From: Demequina sp.
GTDB lineage: Bacteria; Actinomycetota; Actinomycetes; Actinomycetales; Demequinaceae
NCBI GenBank assembly: GCA_030148645.1
Contig: JASBTB010000014.1
Location: 1 to 64,000 of the forward strand
Direction of reading: 5' to 3'
Length of the DNA: 64,000 nucleotides
The translations under genes were made by a program, and so were the position numbers. Below are positions 27,626-37,978 of the stretch, in pieces. The notes under the pieces were generated by a model. The model was not told the DNA's origin and made no database searches. It worked only from the letters and a program-made list of their open reading frames with translations. Each line of letters begins with the position of its first letter. Position 1 is the stretch's first letter.

Positions 27626-30600
27626 GTGCATCTGAAGACGCTGACGCTGAGGGGATTCAAGTCCTTTGCCTCGGCGACAACTCTGGAGTTCGAGACCGGC
27701 ATCACCTGCGTCGTGGGTCCCAACGGGTCCGGAAAATCCAACGTGGTGGACGCCCTCGCGTGGGTCATGGGCGAGCAGGGCGCGAAGACGCTGCGGGGCG
27801 CAAACATGGCCGACGTCATCTTCGCAGGCACATCGGGACGCCCGCCGTTGGGCCGCGCAGAGGTATCGCTGACCATCGACAACGCCGATGGTGCGCTGCC
27901 CATCGAGTACTCGGAGGTGACGATCACCCGCACCCTGTTCCGTTCGGGCGGCTCCGAGTACGCGATCAACGGATCGTCGTGCAGGCTGCTCGATATCCAG
28001 GATCTGCTGTCCGACTCCGGCCTGGGTCGGGAGATGCACGTGATCGTCGGCCAGGGGCAACTCGATGCCGTGTTGCGCGCCACCCCGGAGGAACGCAGAC
28101 ACTTCATCGAGGAGGCGGCTGGCATCCTCAAGCATCGGCGGCGCAAAGACAAAGCATTGCGCAAACTCGATGCGATGCAAGGCAATGTGACCCGCATTCA
28201 GGACCTCACGGCCGAGATTCGCCGCCAATTGGGGCCGCTGGGCAGGCAGGCCGAGGTGGCACGTCAGGCACAAACCATTCAATCTCGCGTGCGCGATGCC
28301 ACCGCGCGGCTGCTTGCCGACGACATCGCCACCCTGGCCGCGGCGATGGCCGAGGAACGGGCCGACGAGTCGGCCCTGGCGCAGCGCCGGGCTCAGGTGG
28401 AGCAGGCGCTCGCGCAGCACCGCAGCACCCTCGCGGAACTGGAGCGCGCGTCGGCCGAGGCGACGCCCGCGCTGACGCGCGCCAACGACACGTTCTACCG
28501 GCTGTCATCGATCCGCGAACGGCTACGAAACTTGGGTGAGCTCGCGCAGGAGCGGGTCCGGGTGCTCGGCTCGTCCACGGACTCGACGCCGCCCACTGAC
28601 CTGGTCGATCTCGCCGAGCAACTGGAGCGGGCGCACGCCGCACATGAGGAACTCGACGCGCAGGTGCGCGACGCCGCCGAGGCTCTCGACAGGGCACAGG
28701 TCGCGCGCAGCGAGGCGGAGCGCACCGCCGAGACCTCCGAGCACCATCTCGCCACCTTGTTGCGTTCCGTGGCCGACCGTCGCGAGGGCGTCGCTCGGCT
28801 TGCGGGGGATGTGGCGGCGAGACGGTCGCGGATCGAAGCCATGGAGGCCGAGATCGGCCGCCTGCGAGAGGCCCAAGCGCACGCGGACAAGCGTGCCCAC
28901 GAGGCGACGACCGAGTTTCAGCGCCTGGAGACCACCGTCGCCGATGTCGAGCGCGGCGAGGAGGATCTCGACCTGGCGCATGAGGGCGCCGTGGAGGCGT
29001 GGGACGCCGCCAAGGAGCACCTGGAGGACGTGAAGCAGCGGCTGCGCGAGGCGCAGCGGCAACGGGACACGTGGTCGGCGAAGGTGGAGGCGCTCAGCCT
29101 GTCGCTCGTACGCAAGGACGGGCTAGGCGAACTCCTTGCGGCGGGTGTCAGATCCGTGCGGGGCACCGTCGCTTCTGTTATCGAAGTTACCGACGGCGCG
29201 CAGGACGCGATCGCGGCCGCGTTGGGGCCCCTCGCGGAGGCCGCCGCCGTCAATTCGGTCGGAGACGCGGTCGACGCGATCCGCTGGCTACGCGACGAGG
29301 ACGCCGGGCGTGCGCGTTTTGTGGTGGCGGATGCCGACGCCCCGGTGATCAACCCACGCATCGACTTGCCCGTAGGTGTGCAGTGGGCCTCCGAGTTCAT
29401 TTCGGGCTCGGATGCGTTTGCGACGACGGTGCGGTCCCTGGTGTCGGGCGTGGCGGTCGTGGAGGACCTCGCGGCCGCGCGTTCATTGGTGATGGCACAT
29501 CGGGATGTGGCGGCCGTGACAAGGCGTGGTGACCTGCTTGGCTCGCGTACCGCGTCCGGTGGCGCGGGGGGTGCCCCCAGCATCATGCACCTACAGGCCG
29601 CGTACGACGACGCCTGCGCTGGGCGCGATCGGGCGGCCCGCCTCATCGAGGAGGCACTGTTCGAGCAGCGCACGGCCGCGGAGGCCGAGGCTCAGGCACG
29701 GGAGGGGCACGATGCCACGCTCGGTCGGCTGAATGAGTCGGATGCCCGCATGGCCGCGGTTGCGGAGCAACTGGGCCACCTGTCCGCCACCGCGCGGTCG
29801 GCCCGCGCGGATGCGGCACGGCTTGCCTCGCAGGTGGAGCAGGCGAGCGCGCGCATCGCGCGCGACGAGGAGGAGCTTGCCGCCCTGGTGCAAAGGCTGG
29901 ACGCCGCGCAGGCCGAGCCCGAGCAGACTGAGGCGGACACGGCCGCCGCTCAGCGCCAACGCGATGCCGATGCGGCGGCGGCCCAGCAGGCGCGCGCCAA
30001 CGAGATGGAGGCGCGCCTCGCGCTGCGCACCGGTGAGGAGCGTTCACGAGCTCTGGTGGCCAGGGCGGAGAGCCTCGAGCGCACGGTGTCCGCGGAGCGG
30101 GACGCGCGGGCGAGGGCTCAGGAGGCCGCTCAGCGGCGGGAGCGCCAGGCGAAAGCGGCGCGCGAGGTCATTGCCGGGGTCCAGGCCACGATGCCGTACA
30201 TGGACACGGCCGTCGCGAAGGCGGACGACGCTCGCGCACAGGTTGAGGCCACCCGCGCGCAACGTACGGCGTCGCTTTCCGAGGTGCGCATCCAGGTCGA
30301 CCAACTCACTGGCGAGCACGCGCGGCTGACGGACGAGTCGCATCGCGACGAGGTGGCGCGCGCTCAGCAACAGGTACGCCTGGAGCAGTTGCAGGTGCGT
30401 GCCGTTGACGAGTTGGGTCTCGACCCGGAACAACTCGTCGCCGAGTTTGGTCCGCATCACGACGTGCCTGTTGTCAGCGACGCGGGTGACGAGGAGTTCG
30501 AGCCGTTTGTGCGCGAGGTCGTCGAGAAGCGGCTGCGTGCCGCGCAGCGTGCCATGGGGCAACTGGGACGCGTCAACCCCCTTGCGCTCGAGGAATTTGC

Positions 30601-31165
30601 GGCGCTGGAGGAGCGTCACAAGTTTCTTCAGGACCAGCTGGCCGACATCAAGTCCTCGCGCGAGGACCTCCTGGCCATCGTCACGGAGATCGATCAGCGG
30701 GTTGAGAAGATCTTCGGCGAGGCCTTCGCCGACACGGCCACACAGTTCGAGCGCATTTTTCCGCGGCTGTTCCCGGGCGGCGAAGGCAGACTCGTGCTCA
30801 CGGACCCGAAGAACATGCTGGAGACCGGCATCGAGGTGGAGGCGCGACCGGCTGGAAAGAAGGTCAAACGGCTCTCACTCCTGTCGGGTGGCGAACGCTC
30901 ACTCACGGCGGTGGCGTTGTTGGTGTCGATCTTCAAGGCACGCCCCAGCCCGTTCTACGTCATGGACGAGGTGGAGGCGGCCCTGGACGACACCAACCTG
31001 GGCCGCCTGCTGGGTATCTTCAGGGAACTTCGCGACGATTCCCAATTGATCATCATCACCCACCAGAAGCGCACGATGGAGGTCGCGGACGCGCTGTATG
31101 GCATCACGATGCGCGGCGACGGGGTCACCACCGTGGTCAGTCAGCGCATGGAGGCCCACTCGTAG
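27626..31165 (+). CDS. smc: Chromosome segregation protein SMC
   Basis: A 1179-residue SMC ATPase of usual length. The N-terminal Walker A is GPNGSGKSN (31-39). Two long coiled-coil arms (about 165-500 and 670-1010), rich in Ala, Glu and Arg, flank a hinge (about 505-660). The C-terminal head holds the signature LSGGERSLTAVALL and Walker B FYVMDEVEAALDD. The dimer compacts and segregates the chromosome with ScpA and ScpB, which are not encoded here. Repeated heptads give the coiled-coil its biased composition, so open frames opposite it are artefacts. GTG 27626 is the start. Confidence 0.97.
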   Translation: MHLKTLTLRGFKSFASATTLEFETGITCVVGPNGSGKSNVVDALAWVMGEQGAKTLRGANMADVIFAGTSGRPPLGRAEVSLTIDNADGALPIEYSEVTITRTLFRSGGSEYAINGSSCRLLDIQDLLSDSGLGREMHVIVGQGQLDAVLRATPEERRHFIEEAAGILKHRRRKDKALRKLDAMQGNVTRIQDLTAEIRRQLGPLGRQAEVARQAQTIQSRVRDATARLLADDIATLAAAMAEERADESALAQRRAQVEQALAQHRSTLAELERASAEATPALTRANDTFYRLSSIRERLRNLGELAQERVRVLGSSTDSTPPTDLVDLAEQLERAHAAHEELDAQVRDAAEALDRAQVARSEAERTAETSEHHLATLLRSVADRREGVARLAGDVAARRSRIEAMEAEIGRLREAQAHADKRAHEATTEFQRLETTVADVERGEEDLDLAHEGAVEAWDAAKEHLEDVKQRLREAQRQRDTWSAKVEALSLSLVRKDGLGELLAAGVRSVRGTVASVIEVTDGAQDAIAAALGPLAEAAAVNSVGDAVDAIRWLRDEDAGRARFVVADADAPVINPRIDLPVGVQWASEFISGSDAFATTVRSLVSGVAVVEDLAAARSLVMAHRDVAAVTRRGDLLGSRTASGGAGGAPSIMHLQAAYDDACAGRDRAARLIEEALFEQRTAAEAEAQAREGHDATLGRLNESDARMAAVAEQLGHLSATARSARADAARLASQVEQASARIARDEEELAALVQRLDAAQAEPEQTEADTAAAQRQRDADAAAAQQARANEMEARLALRTGEERSRALVARAESLERTVSAERDARARAQEAAQRRERQAKAAREVIAGVQATMPYMDTAVAKADDARAQVEATRAQRTASLSEVRIQVDQLTGEHARLTDESHRDEVARAQQQVRLEQLQVRAVDELGLDPEQLVAEFGPHHDVPVVSDAGDEEFEPFVREVVEKRLRAAQRAMGQLGRVNPLALEEFAALEERHKFLQDQLADIKSSREDLLAIVTEIDQRVEKIFGEAFADTATQFERIFPRLFPGGEGRLVLTDPKNMLETGIEVEARPAGKKVKRLSLLSGGERSLTAVALLVSIFKARPSPFYVMDEVEAALDDTNLGRLLGIFRELRDDSQLIIITHQKRTMEVADALYGITMRGDGVTTVVSQRMEAHS

Positions 31166-31291
31166 CGATCGGCGGGAACCTCGCCGTCCCCGATGCGTTG
31201 TACGTGGTGGACAGGTGGAGTGGGCCCGCGTGTCAGATCCTCTCAACGGCGAGGGTAGTATGTACCAAATGTTCGGTATGGAGGGTCGCCG

Positions 31292-31576
31292 ATGTTGAGT
31301 TCCATGTTCACCGTGATCGCCTGGGCCGTCGCCGTGTCGTTCCTCGCCTTCATCCTCGCGTTCTTCTCCGAGGGTCGGGGCGCGCATCTCATGCGCGTCG
31401 CGCTCGGCCTTGCGCCACGCAAGCGTGGGCTCGAAGCGTTCGAAACCGTGCCGCGCGACGAAGGCGATTGGCGACTGCTGTCCGTACTGGAGCAGCCGCA
31501 ACGCCAGTCCCGGCCAGCGCCGAACCTCTCGAATCGTGAGGACGATGCTGCGCGCCGCCCCGGCGCGCCCGTGTAG
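31292..31576 (+). CDS. Small single-pass membrane protein between smc and ftsY
   Basis: A 94-residue protein with one N-terminal transmembrane helix (about residues 5-25, MFTVIAWAVAVSFLAFILAF) and a polar Arg/Glu-rich tail of about 65 residues. I do not recognise a family. GGAGGG precedes ATG 31292 by six bases, and TAGTAT (about 31256-31261) could be its -10, so it has the look of a real gene. Its position between smc and ftsY suggests a role near the membrane, but that is only positional. TACC-N8-GGTA (near 31263-31278) is a small dyad in its leader. Confidence 0.6.
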   Translation: MLSSMFTVIAWAVAVSFLAFILAFFSEGRGAHLMRVALGLAPRKRGLEAFETVPRDEGDWRLLSVLEQPQRQSRPAPNLSNREDDAARRPGAPV

Positions 31577-31609
31577 GTCTTCACTCCCTTCCTTTGGGAC
31601 ACTGAGGCC

Positions 31610-32740
31610 GTGGATGTCTCGTGGATACCTGGAAGCGCCGACGGCATCGTCGTCGGCATTGTCGCCCTCCTGGCCGTAGCGGGAGGCTGGTGGGGATGGC
31701 GGTCGCGCCGCCCCGGCCCCCCGGTGAACCGGCGTGGCGACGAAGCGACGGGTCAGACCGCGACCCTCGACCCCTCCGCAACCACGCCTGCCGCGGCGGA
31801 CACTGCGGTGGATGCGCTTGCCGAGGTCCCCGAAGACCCGGCGGCGCGGTTCGCACGCCGGAGTTCGCGCGTCGGCGGTGCGTTCGGCGCCCGCATTGCC
31901 TTGTTCTTCGGCCGTGGCGACTATGACGACTCCGCGTGGGATGAGTTGGAGGAGGCGCTGCTGACCGCCGACGTCGGAGCGACCATGACCGCGAAGATTC
32001 TCGTCGCGGTTCGTGCGCGCGTTCACGGGGGCCACTCCTCGCCGCGCGACGCGGTGCGCGAGGCGCTCATCGAGGCCATGGATCCCGACGCCGACCGGCG
32101 CCTCGACCTCGGCAGCCCCGGGTCGGGAGACCTGGCTCCCGTGCTGGTGGTGGGCGTCAACGGCGTCGGCAAAACCACCTCCGTCGGCAAACTCGCGCGA
32201 GTGCTGGTGGCCGACGGCTACTCGGTCCTGCTCGGTGCCGCAGACACGTTTCGCGCGGCCGCGGCCGACCAACTCGAGACGTGGGGTTCGCGCGTCGGCG
32301 TCGTCACGGTCCGAGCCGACAAGGATGGCGCGGACCCAGCGTCGGTTGCCTTCGAGGCAGCGCACGCCGCACAGGAACACAGTGTCGACGTGCTGCTCGT
32401 CGACACGGCCGGTCGCCTGCAGAATAAGGCGGGTCTCATGGATCAGCTCGGCAAGGTGGCCCGCGTGGTCGAAAAGGTCGCTCCCGTGCGCGAGGCGCTG
32501 CTGGTACTCGATGCCACCACCGGCCAAAACGGGTTGGTTCAGGCCCGCGTATTCGCCGAGGCCGTACCCCTGACGGGGGTGGTGCTCACCAAGATGGACG
32601 GCACGGCCAAGGGCGGAATCGTTCTTGCCGTCCAGAACTCGCTGGGCGTACCCGTGAAGTTCGTCGGCCTTGGCGAAGGAGTGGACGACCTGGCGCCGTT
32701 CGATGTCGAGGGCTTTGTCGACGGGCTTCTGGGTCCCTGA
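31610..32740 (+). CDS. ftsY: Signal recognition particle receptor FtsY
   Basis: A 376-residue SRP GTPase. Residues about 7-28 form an N-terminal hydrophobic segment that anchors it to the membrane, followed by a short linker. The NG domain has the P-loop GVNGVGKTTSVGKLA, DTFRAAAADQLETW, DTAGRLQNKAGLM and TKMDGTAKGG. It docks SRP-ribosome complexes at the SecYEG translocon. ffh is encoded 3.6 kb downstream. GTG 31610 has no strong ribosome-binding site. It is separated from the small membrane gene by 33 bases. Confidence 0.95.
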   Translation: MDVSWIPGSADGIVVGIVALLAVAGGWWGWRSRRPGPPVNRRGDEATGQTATLDPSATTPAAADTAVDALAEVPEDPAARFARRSSRVGGAFGARIALFFGRGDYDDSAWDELEEALLTADVGATMTAKILVAVRARVHGGHSSPRDAVREALIEAMDPDADRRLDLGSPGSGDLAPVLVVGVNGVGKTTSVGKLARVLVADGYSVLLGAADTFRAAAADQLETWGSRVGVVTVRADKDGADPASVAFEAAHAAQEHSVDVLLVDTAGRLQNKAGLMDQLGKVARVVEKVAPVREALLVLDATTGQNGLVQARVFAEAVPLTGVVLTKMDGTAKGGIVLAVQNSLGVPVKFVGLGEGVDDLAPFDVEGFVDGLLGP

Positions 32741-32894
32741 ACCACACGTCAACCCCGCAGACGCTGCGTTGTCATCCGCGCGTGAATCGGCGGGGTAGGG
32801 GGCGCCGCAGCAGCGCGCAATCGCGGCGACCTTGGTGAGGACGACCATCGCTACACGCTCGCCGCAACATGGCTTTTACCTACCCCGCCGTTTC

Positions 32895-32910
32895 GTAACG
32901 GTGCGGAAAC
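32895..32910 (+). promoter_or_regulatory. GlnR-type box before amtB
   Basis: GTAAC-GGTGCG-GAAAC fits the actinobacterial GlnR consensus gTnAC-n6-GaAAc exactly. It lies 80 bases before the amtB start. GlnR activates amtB-glnK-glnD under nitrogen limitation in Streptomyces and Mycobacterium. GTAAC is also part of the palindrome CCGTTTCGTAACGG just upstream. Confidence 0.7.
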
Positions 32911-32989
32911 GTGCGCGGCGTTCAGGGGAAACCATGGTGCGCAAGGGTGGCACGTGACTGGCCACACGGCTGGTGAAAAGGAGACAAAC

Positions 32990-34566
<1,577 letters not shown>

Positions 34567-34580
34567 AGACCCACGTCACG

Positions 34581-36356
34581 ATGAGTCGTTCGGGCGGAGA
34601 CCGGGACGCCTCACGCGCGGAGGTCCCGCACCCCGCTGGGGTGCGGGACCTCAAGCGCGACAGGCACGAACTCGCCGTCGCATTGGCGGGCCAGCCAGGA
34701 CGCCAGCGCAGGCAGGCGCTCGGCGATCTGGTCCTCGCACGCCTGACCGAACACTTCCGTGCCGCGGCCGATGGTGTCGAGGGCATCGCGCTCGCCGCAG
34801 TCGGCAGCGTGGGACGCGCAGACGCGGGCCCCCATTCGGACCTTGACCTGGTGCTTCTCCACGATGGATCCCCGGCTGGCAAGGCGGTCGCGGCCGACGT
34901 TGCACAGCGCCTGTGGTATCCGATTTGGGATGCTGGCCTGCACCTGGACCACTCCACGCGGTCTCTCGCGGAGTGCCGTCACGTGGCCTCCAAGGACCTG
35001 GCGGCCGCCGCGGGCCTGCTGGACCTGCGCCACGTCGCCGGAGACGAGATGCTCGCGCTCCAGGCACGCTCGGCCATCCTCGCCGACTGGCGCTCCGCGG
35101 CGCGCAAGCGGCTGCCAGAACTGCTCGCGGCCTCGCGCGCACGGGCCGAACGCTGTGGTGAACTCGCCTATCTCATCGAGCCCAACATCAAGGAGTCACG
35201 CGGCGGTCTGCGCGACTACGTCAGCCTCACCGCGCTCGCGGCGACCTGGCTCACCGATCGTCCGCACGGCGCCGTCGACGAAGCCGCACAACACCTTCTC
35301 GACGTGCGCGACGCGCTCCACACGGCGTCGGGCAGGCCCGCCCAGATCGTCGGCCGACACGTGGCTGTGGACGTCGCCGACGCGCTCGGTATGGACGACA
35401 CGGACGAACTGCTCGCATCGATCGCCGACGCTGGCCGCACGATAGCGTTCGCAGTCGGCACCACCGAACGTGGCGCCCGCCGCTCGTTGGAGAAGTCCGG
35501 CGTGGGGTCGCGTGCCTTCCTGGCCAAACGTCTGCGTACCGCACCACGTCACGTCCACGTCGCCCAAGGTCTCATCGACGTGGACGGCGAACTGGCGCTA
35601 GCGCCGGGATACTCGGCTGAGGCCGACTCCGTCCTTCCCATGCGCGCTGCCGCCGCGGCAGCATCGGCGGGGCTCACCTTCACGCCGAGCCTTCTCGAGT
35701 CCTTCACGCGGTGCCCCGAGCCGGAACACCCCTGGCCACCTGAGGCGCTGGGCGCCTTCAGCGAACTTCTCCGCAAGGGTGACCACCTTGTGGATGTCTG
35801 GGAGACGCTCGACGTGGCAGGACAAATTGTCCGGTGGCTTCCCCAGTGGGCTGCGGTCAGAAACCGCCCCCAACGCAACCCCTTCCACGTCTATACGGTG
35901 GACCGCCACCAGATCGAAACGGTCGCACTCGCAGGCACACTGCGTAGGCAGGTGGTCGATCCGGATCTGCTGCTGTATGCGGCACTTTTCCACGACATCG
36001 GCAAGCAAGCAGGCGTCACGAATCACTCGAAGTTTGGCGCCGGGCTCATTCCCGGCATCGTCGCCCGTATGGGCCTGTCCGAGTCTCAAGGCAACGACAT
36101 CCACATTCTGGTGCGTGAACATCTCACGCTCGCCCACTTCGCCACCACCAAAGACGCGGCAGACCCCGCCGTGGCAACGGAACTCATCGGCAGGCTCGAC
36201 GGCCGGGCCGACCTTTTCGAGACGCTTCGTGCACTCACCGAGGCGGACGCCAAGGCGGCCAGTCCCAAAGCCTGGACGACGTGGCGCGAGCAACTCATCG
36301 ACACCCTCACCGCTCGCGTGCGCGCCACCTTCGCCCACGCACCGCAGGTAGGCTAG
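34581..36356 (+). CDS. glnD: PII uridylyl/adenylyltransferase GlnD, short form without ACT domains
   Basis: A 591-residue protein. The nucleotidyltransferase motif is GSVGRADAGPHSDLDL (75-90, GS...DxD), a PII-transferase helical domain follows, and the HD domain has LFHDIGKQAG (about 468-477). The protein ends soon after the HD domain; the two C-terminal ACT domains that sense glutamine in longer GlnD proteins are missing. It would add or remove a nucleotide on GlnK Tyr51. ATG 34581 is the only near start, without a clear ribosome-binding site; a strong hairpin (34620-34652) lies over codons 14-24. Confidence 0.88.
   Translation: MSRSGGDRDASRAEVPHPAGVRDLKRDRHELAVALAGQPGRQRRQALGDLVLARLTEHFRAAADGVEGIALAAVGSVGRADAGPHSDLDLVLLHDGSPAGKAVAADVAQRLWYPIWDAGLHLDHSTRSLAECRHVASKDLAAAAGLLDLRHVAGDEMLALQARSAILADWRSAARKRLPELLAASRARAERCGELAYLIEPNIKESRGGLRDYVSLTALAATWLTDRPHGAVDEAAQHLLDVRDALHTASGRPAQIVGRHVAVDVADALGMDDTDELLASIADAGRTIAFAVGTTERGARRSLEKSGVGSRAFLAKRLRTAPRHVHVAQGLIDVDGELALAPGYSAEADSVLPMRAAAAAASAGLTFTPSLLESFTRCPEPEHPWPPEALGAFSELLRKGDHLVDVWETLDVAGQIVRWLPQWAAVRNRPQRNPFHVYTVDRHQIETVALAGTLRRQVVDPDLLLYAALFHDIGKQAGVTNHSKFGAGLIPGIVARMGLSESQGNDIHILVREHLTLAHFATTKDAADPAVATELIGRLDGRADLFETLRALTEADAKAASPKAWTTWREQLIDTLTARVRATFAHAPQVG
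34620..34652 (+). terminator. Perfect 15-bp hairpin at the start of glnD
   Basis: A 15-base arm GAGGTCCCGCACCCC pairs with GGGGTGCGGGACCTC around loop GCT. It has no T-run after it. It lies within the predicted glnD reading frame, 54 bases after glnK ends. It could be an internal attenuator that lowers glnD expression against glnK, or an RNA-stability element. Confidence 0.55.
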
Positions 36357-36385
36357 TCGACACCGTTTGCCCCGAAGGGAGAGCC

Positions 36386-37978
36386 GTGTTCGCCAGCCTG
36401 TCCGACCGACTGACAGCCACGTTCCGCACTCTTCGTGGCAAGGGACGGCTCACTGACGCCGATATCGATGGCACCGTCCTGGAGATCAGGCGTGCCCTAT
36501 TGGACGCCGACGTTGCCCTGCCAGCGGTGACCACGTTCACGGAGCGGATCCGGGCCCGTGCCGTCGGCGCCGAGGTCTCTCGGTCTCTCAACCCAGGCCA
36601 GCAGGTCGTCAAGATCGTGCACGAGGAACTCATCGAGATCCTCGGTGGGAGTGCCAGGCCGTTGCGCGTCGCCAAGACAGGGCCCACCGTCATCATGCTT
36701 GCGGGTCTTCAGGGCGCGGGCAAGACGACGTTTGCAGGCAAGTTGGCGTACCATCTCAAGGCTCTGGGTCACACGCCGCTTCTCGTGGCCGCAGACCTGC
36801 AGCGCCCCAACGCGGTGACGCAACTCGAAGTGGTGGCAGAGCGCGCTGGGGTGCCCGTGTTCGCTCCCGAGCCGGGCGTGACGCGCGAGGACGAAAAGGT
36901 GCGCGGCAACCCGGTGAAGGTGGCGGGCAACGCGATCAAGGAGGCGACCAGGCGGCAGCACTCCGTCGTGATCGTCGACACGGCCGGTCGGCTCGGCGTG
37001 GATCGCGAGTTGATGAAGCAGGCCAGCGACATCCGCAAGGCGATCGATCCCGACGAGGTCCTCTTTGTCATCGACGCGATGATCGGTCAAGACGCGGTCG
37101 CCACCGCCCAGGCCTTCCAGGCGGGTGTCGCGATGACGGGCGTGGTGCTCACCAAACTCGATGGCGATGCGCGTGGCGGTGCGGCGCTGTCGGTGCGCGA
37201 AGTCACCGGCGTCCCGATCCTCTATGCGTCGACGGGTGAGAAACTCGACGAGTTCGAGGTGTTCCATCCCGAGCGGATGGCGGGGCGCATTCTCGACATG
37301 GGCGACGTCTTGTCGCTCATCGAGAAGGCTGAGGCCACCTTCGACCAGGCCGAGGCACAGCGCATGGCCGACAAGATGTCCAAGGGCGAGGACTTCACCC
37401 TGACCGACTTCTTAAGCCAGATGCAGCAGCTCAAGAATATGGGCTCGATGAAGAAGATGCTGACGATGCTTCCCGGTATGGGGCAGATGCGCGATCAGAT
37501 CGACAATCTGGACGAGGCCGAGCTGACGCGCACCGAGGCCATCATCCAGTCGATGACACCTCTTGAACGCGACAATCCCAAGGTGCTCAACGGCTCGCGC
37601 CGATCCCGCATTGCCGCCGGATCGGGCACGTCGGTCGCACAGATCAACGCCCTGGTGAAGCGCTTTGAAGACGCGCAGCGGATGATGAAGGCCATGGCTG
37701 GGGGCGGGGGGATGCCCGGGCTGGGCGGCCTGCCCACGATGGCTCCGGGCGCGATGCCAGGCGGCAAGAAGTCCAAGGGCAAGCAGGCTCCGCAACGCAA
37801 GGTGAAGGGCAAGTCGGGCAACCCGGCTAAGCGTGCCGCCCAGGAACGCGCGCTGCGTGAGCACGGTGCGCCCGCTCCGGCATCGGGAAGCGCCTTTGGT
37901 CTGGGTCGCCCCACCTCCGACGAGCCGGAGTTTGATCCCTCGCAGCTTCCCAGCCTGGACAAGTACCTGCGCGGATGA
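36386..37978 (+). CDS. ffh: Signal recognition particle protein Ffh
   Basis: A 530-residue SRP54-type GTPase. The N domain is followed by G-domain motifs GLQGAGKTT (107-115), DTAGRLGVD and TKLDGDARGGAAL. The M domain starts near FTLTDFLSQMQQL and is rich in Met and Gly (MGSMKKMLTMLPGMGQM), binding signal peptides and 4.5S RNA. The last 90 residues form a Lys/Pro/Ala tail, longer than in E. coli. GTG 36386 has GAAGGGAGA just upstream. The amidohydrolase gene overlaps its stop by ATGA. Confidence 0.97.
   Translation: MFASLSDRLTATFRTLRGKGRLTDADIDGTVLEIRRALLDADVALPAVTTFTERIRARAVGAEVSRSLNPGQQVVKIVHEELIEILGGSARPLRVAKTGPTVIMLAGLQGAGKTTFAGKLAYHLKALGHTPLLVAADLQRPNAVTQLEVVAERAGVPVFAPEPGVTREDEKVRGNPVKVAGNAIKEATRRQHSVVIVDTAGRLGVDRELMKQASDIRKAIDPDEVLFVIDAMIGQDAVATAQAFQAGVAMTGVVLTKLDGDARGGAALSVREVTGVPILYASTGEKLDEFEVFHPERMAGRILDMGDVLSLIEKAEATFDQAEAQRMADKMSKGEDFTLTDFLSQMQQLKNMGSMKKMLTMLPGMGQMRDQIDNLDEAELTRTEAIIQSMTPLERDNPKVLNGSRRSRIAAGSGTSVAQINALVKRFEDAQRMMKAMAGGGGMPGLGGLPTMAPGAMPGGKKSKGKQAPQRKVKGKSGNPAKRAAQERALREHGAPAPASGSAFGLGRPTSDEPEFDPSQLPSLDKYLRG

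Noticed and set aside
30899-32848. Frame of 649 codons opposite smc end and ftsY
   Set aside because: Overlaps two genes with strong motifs; composition is shadow-like.
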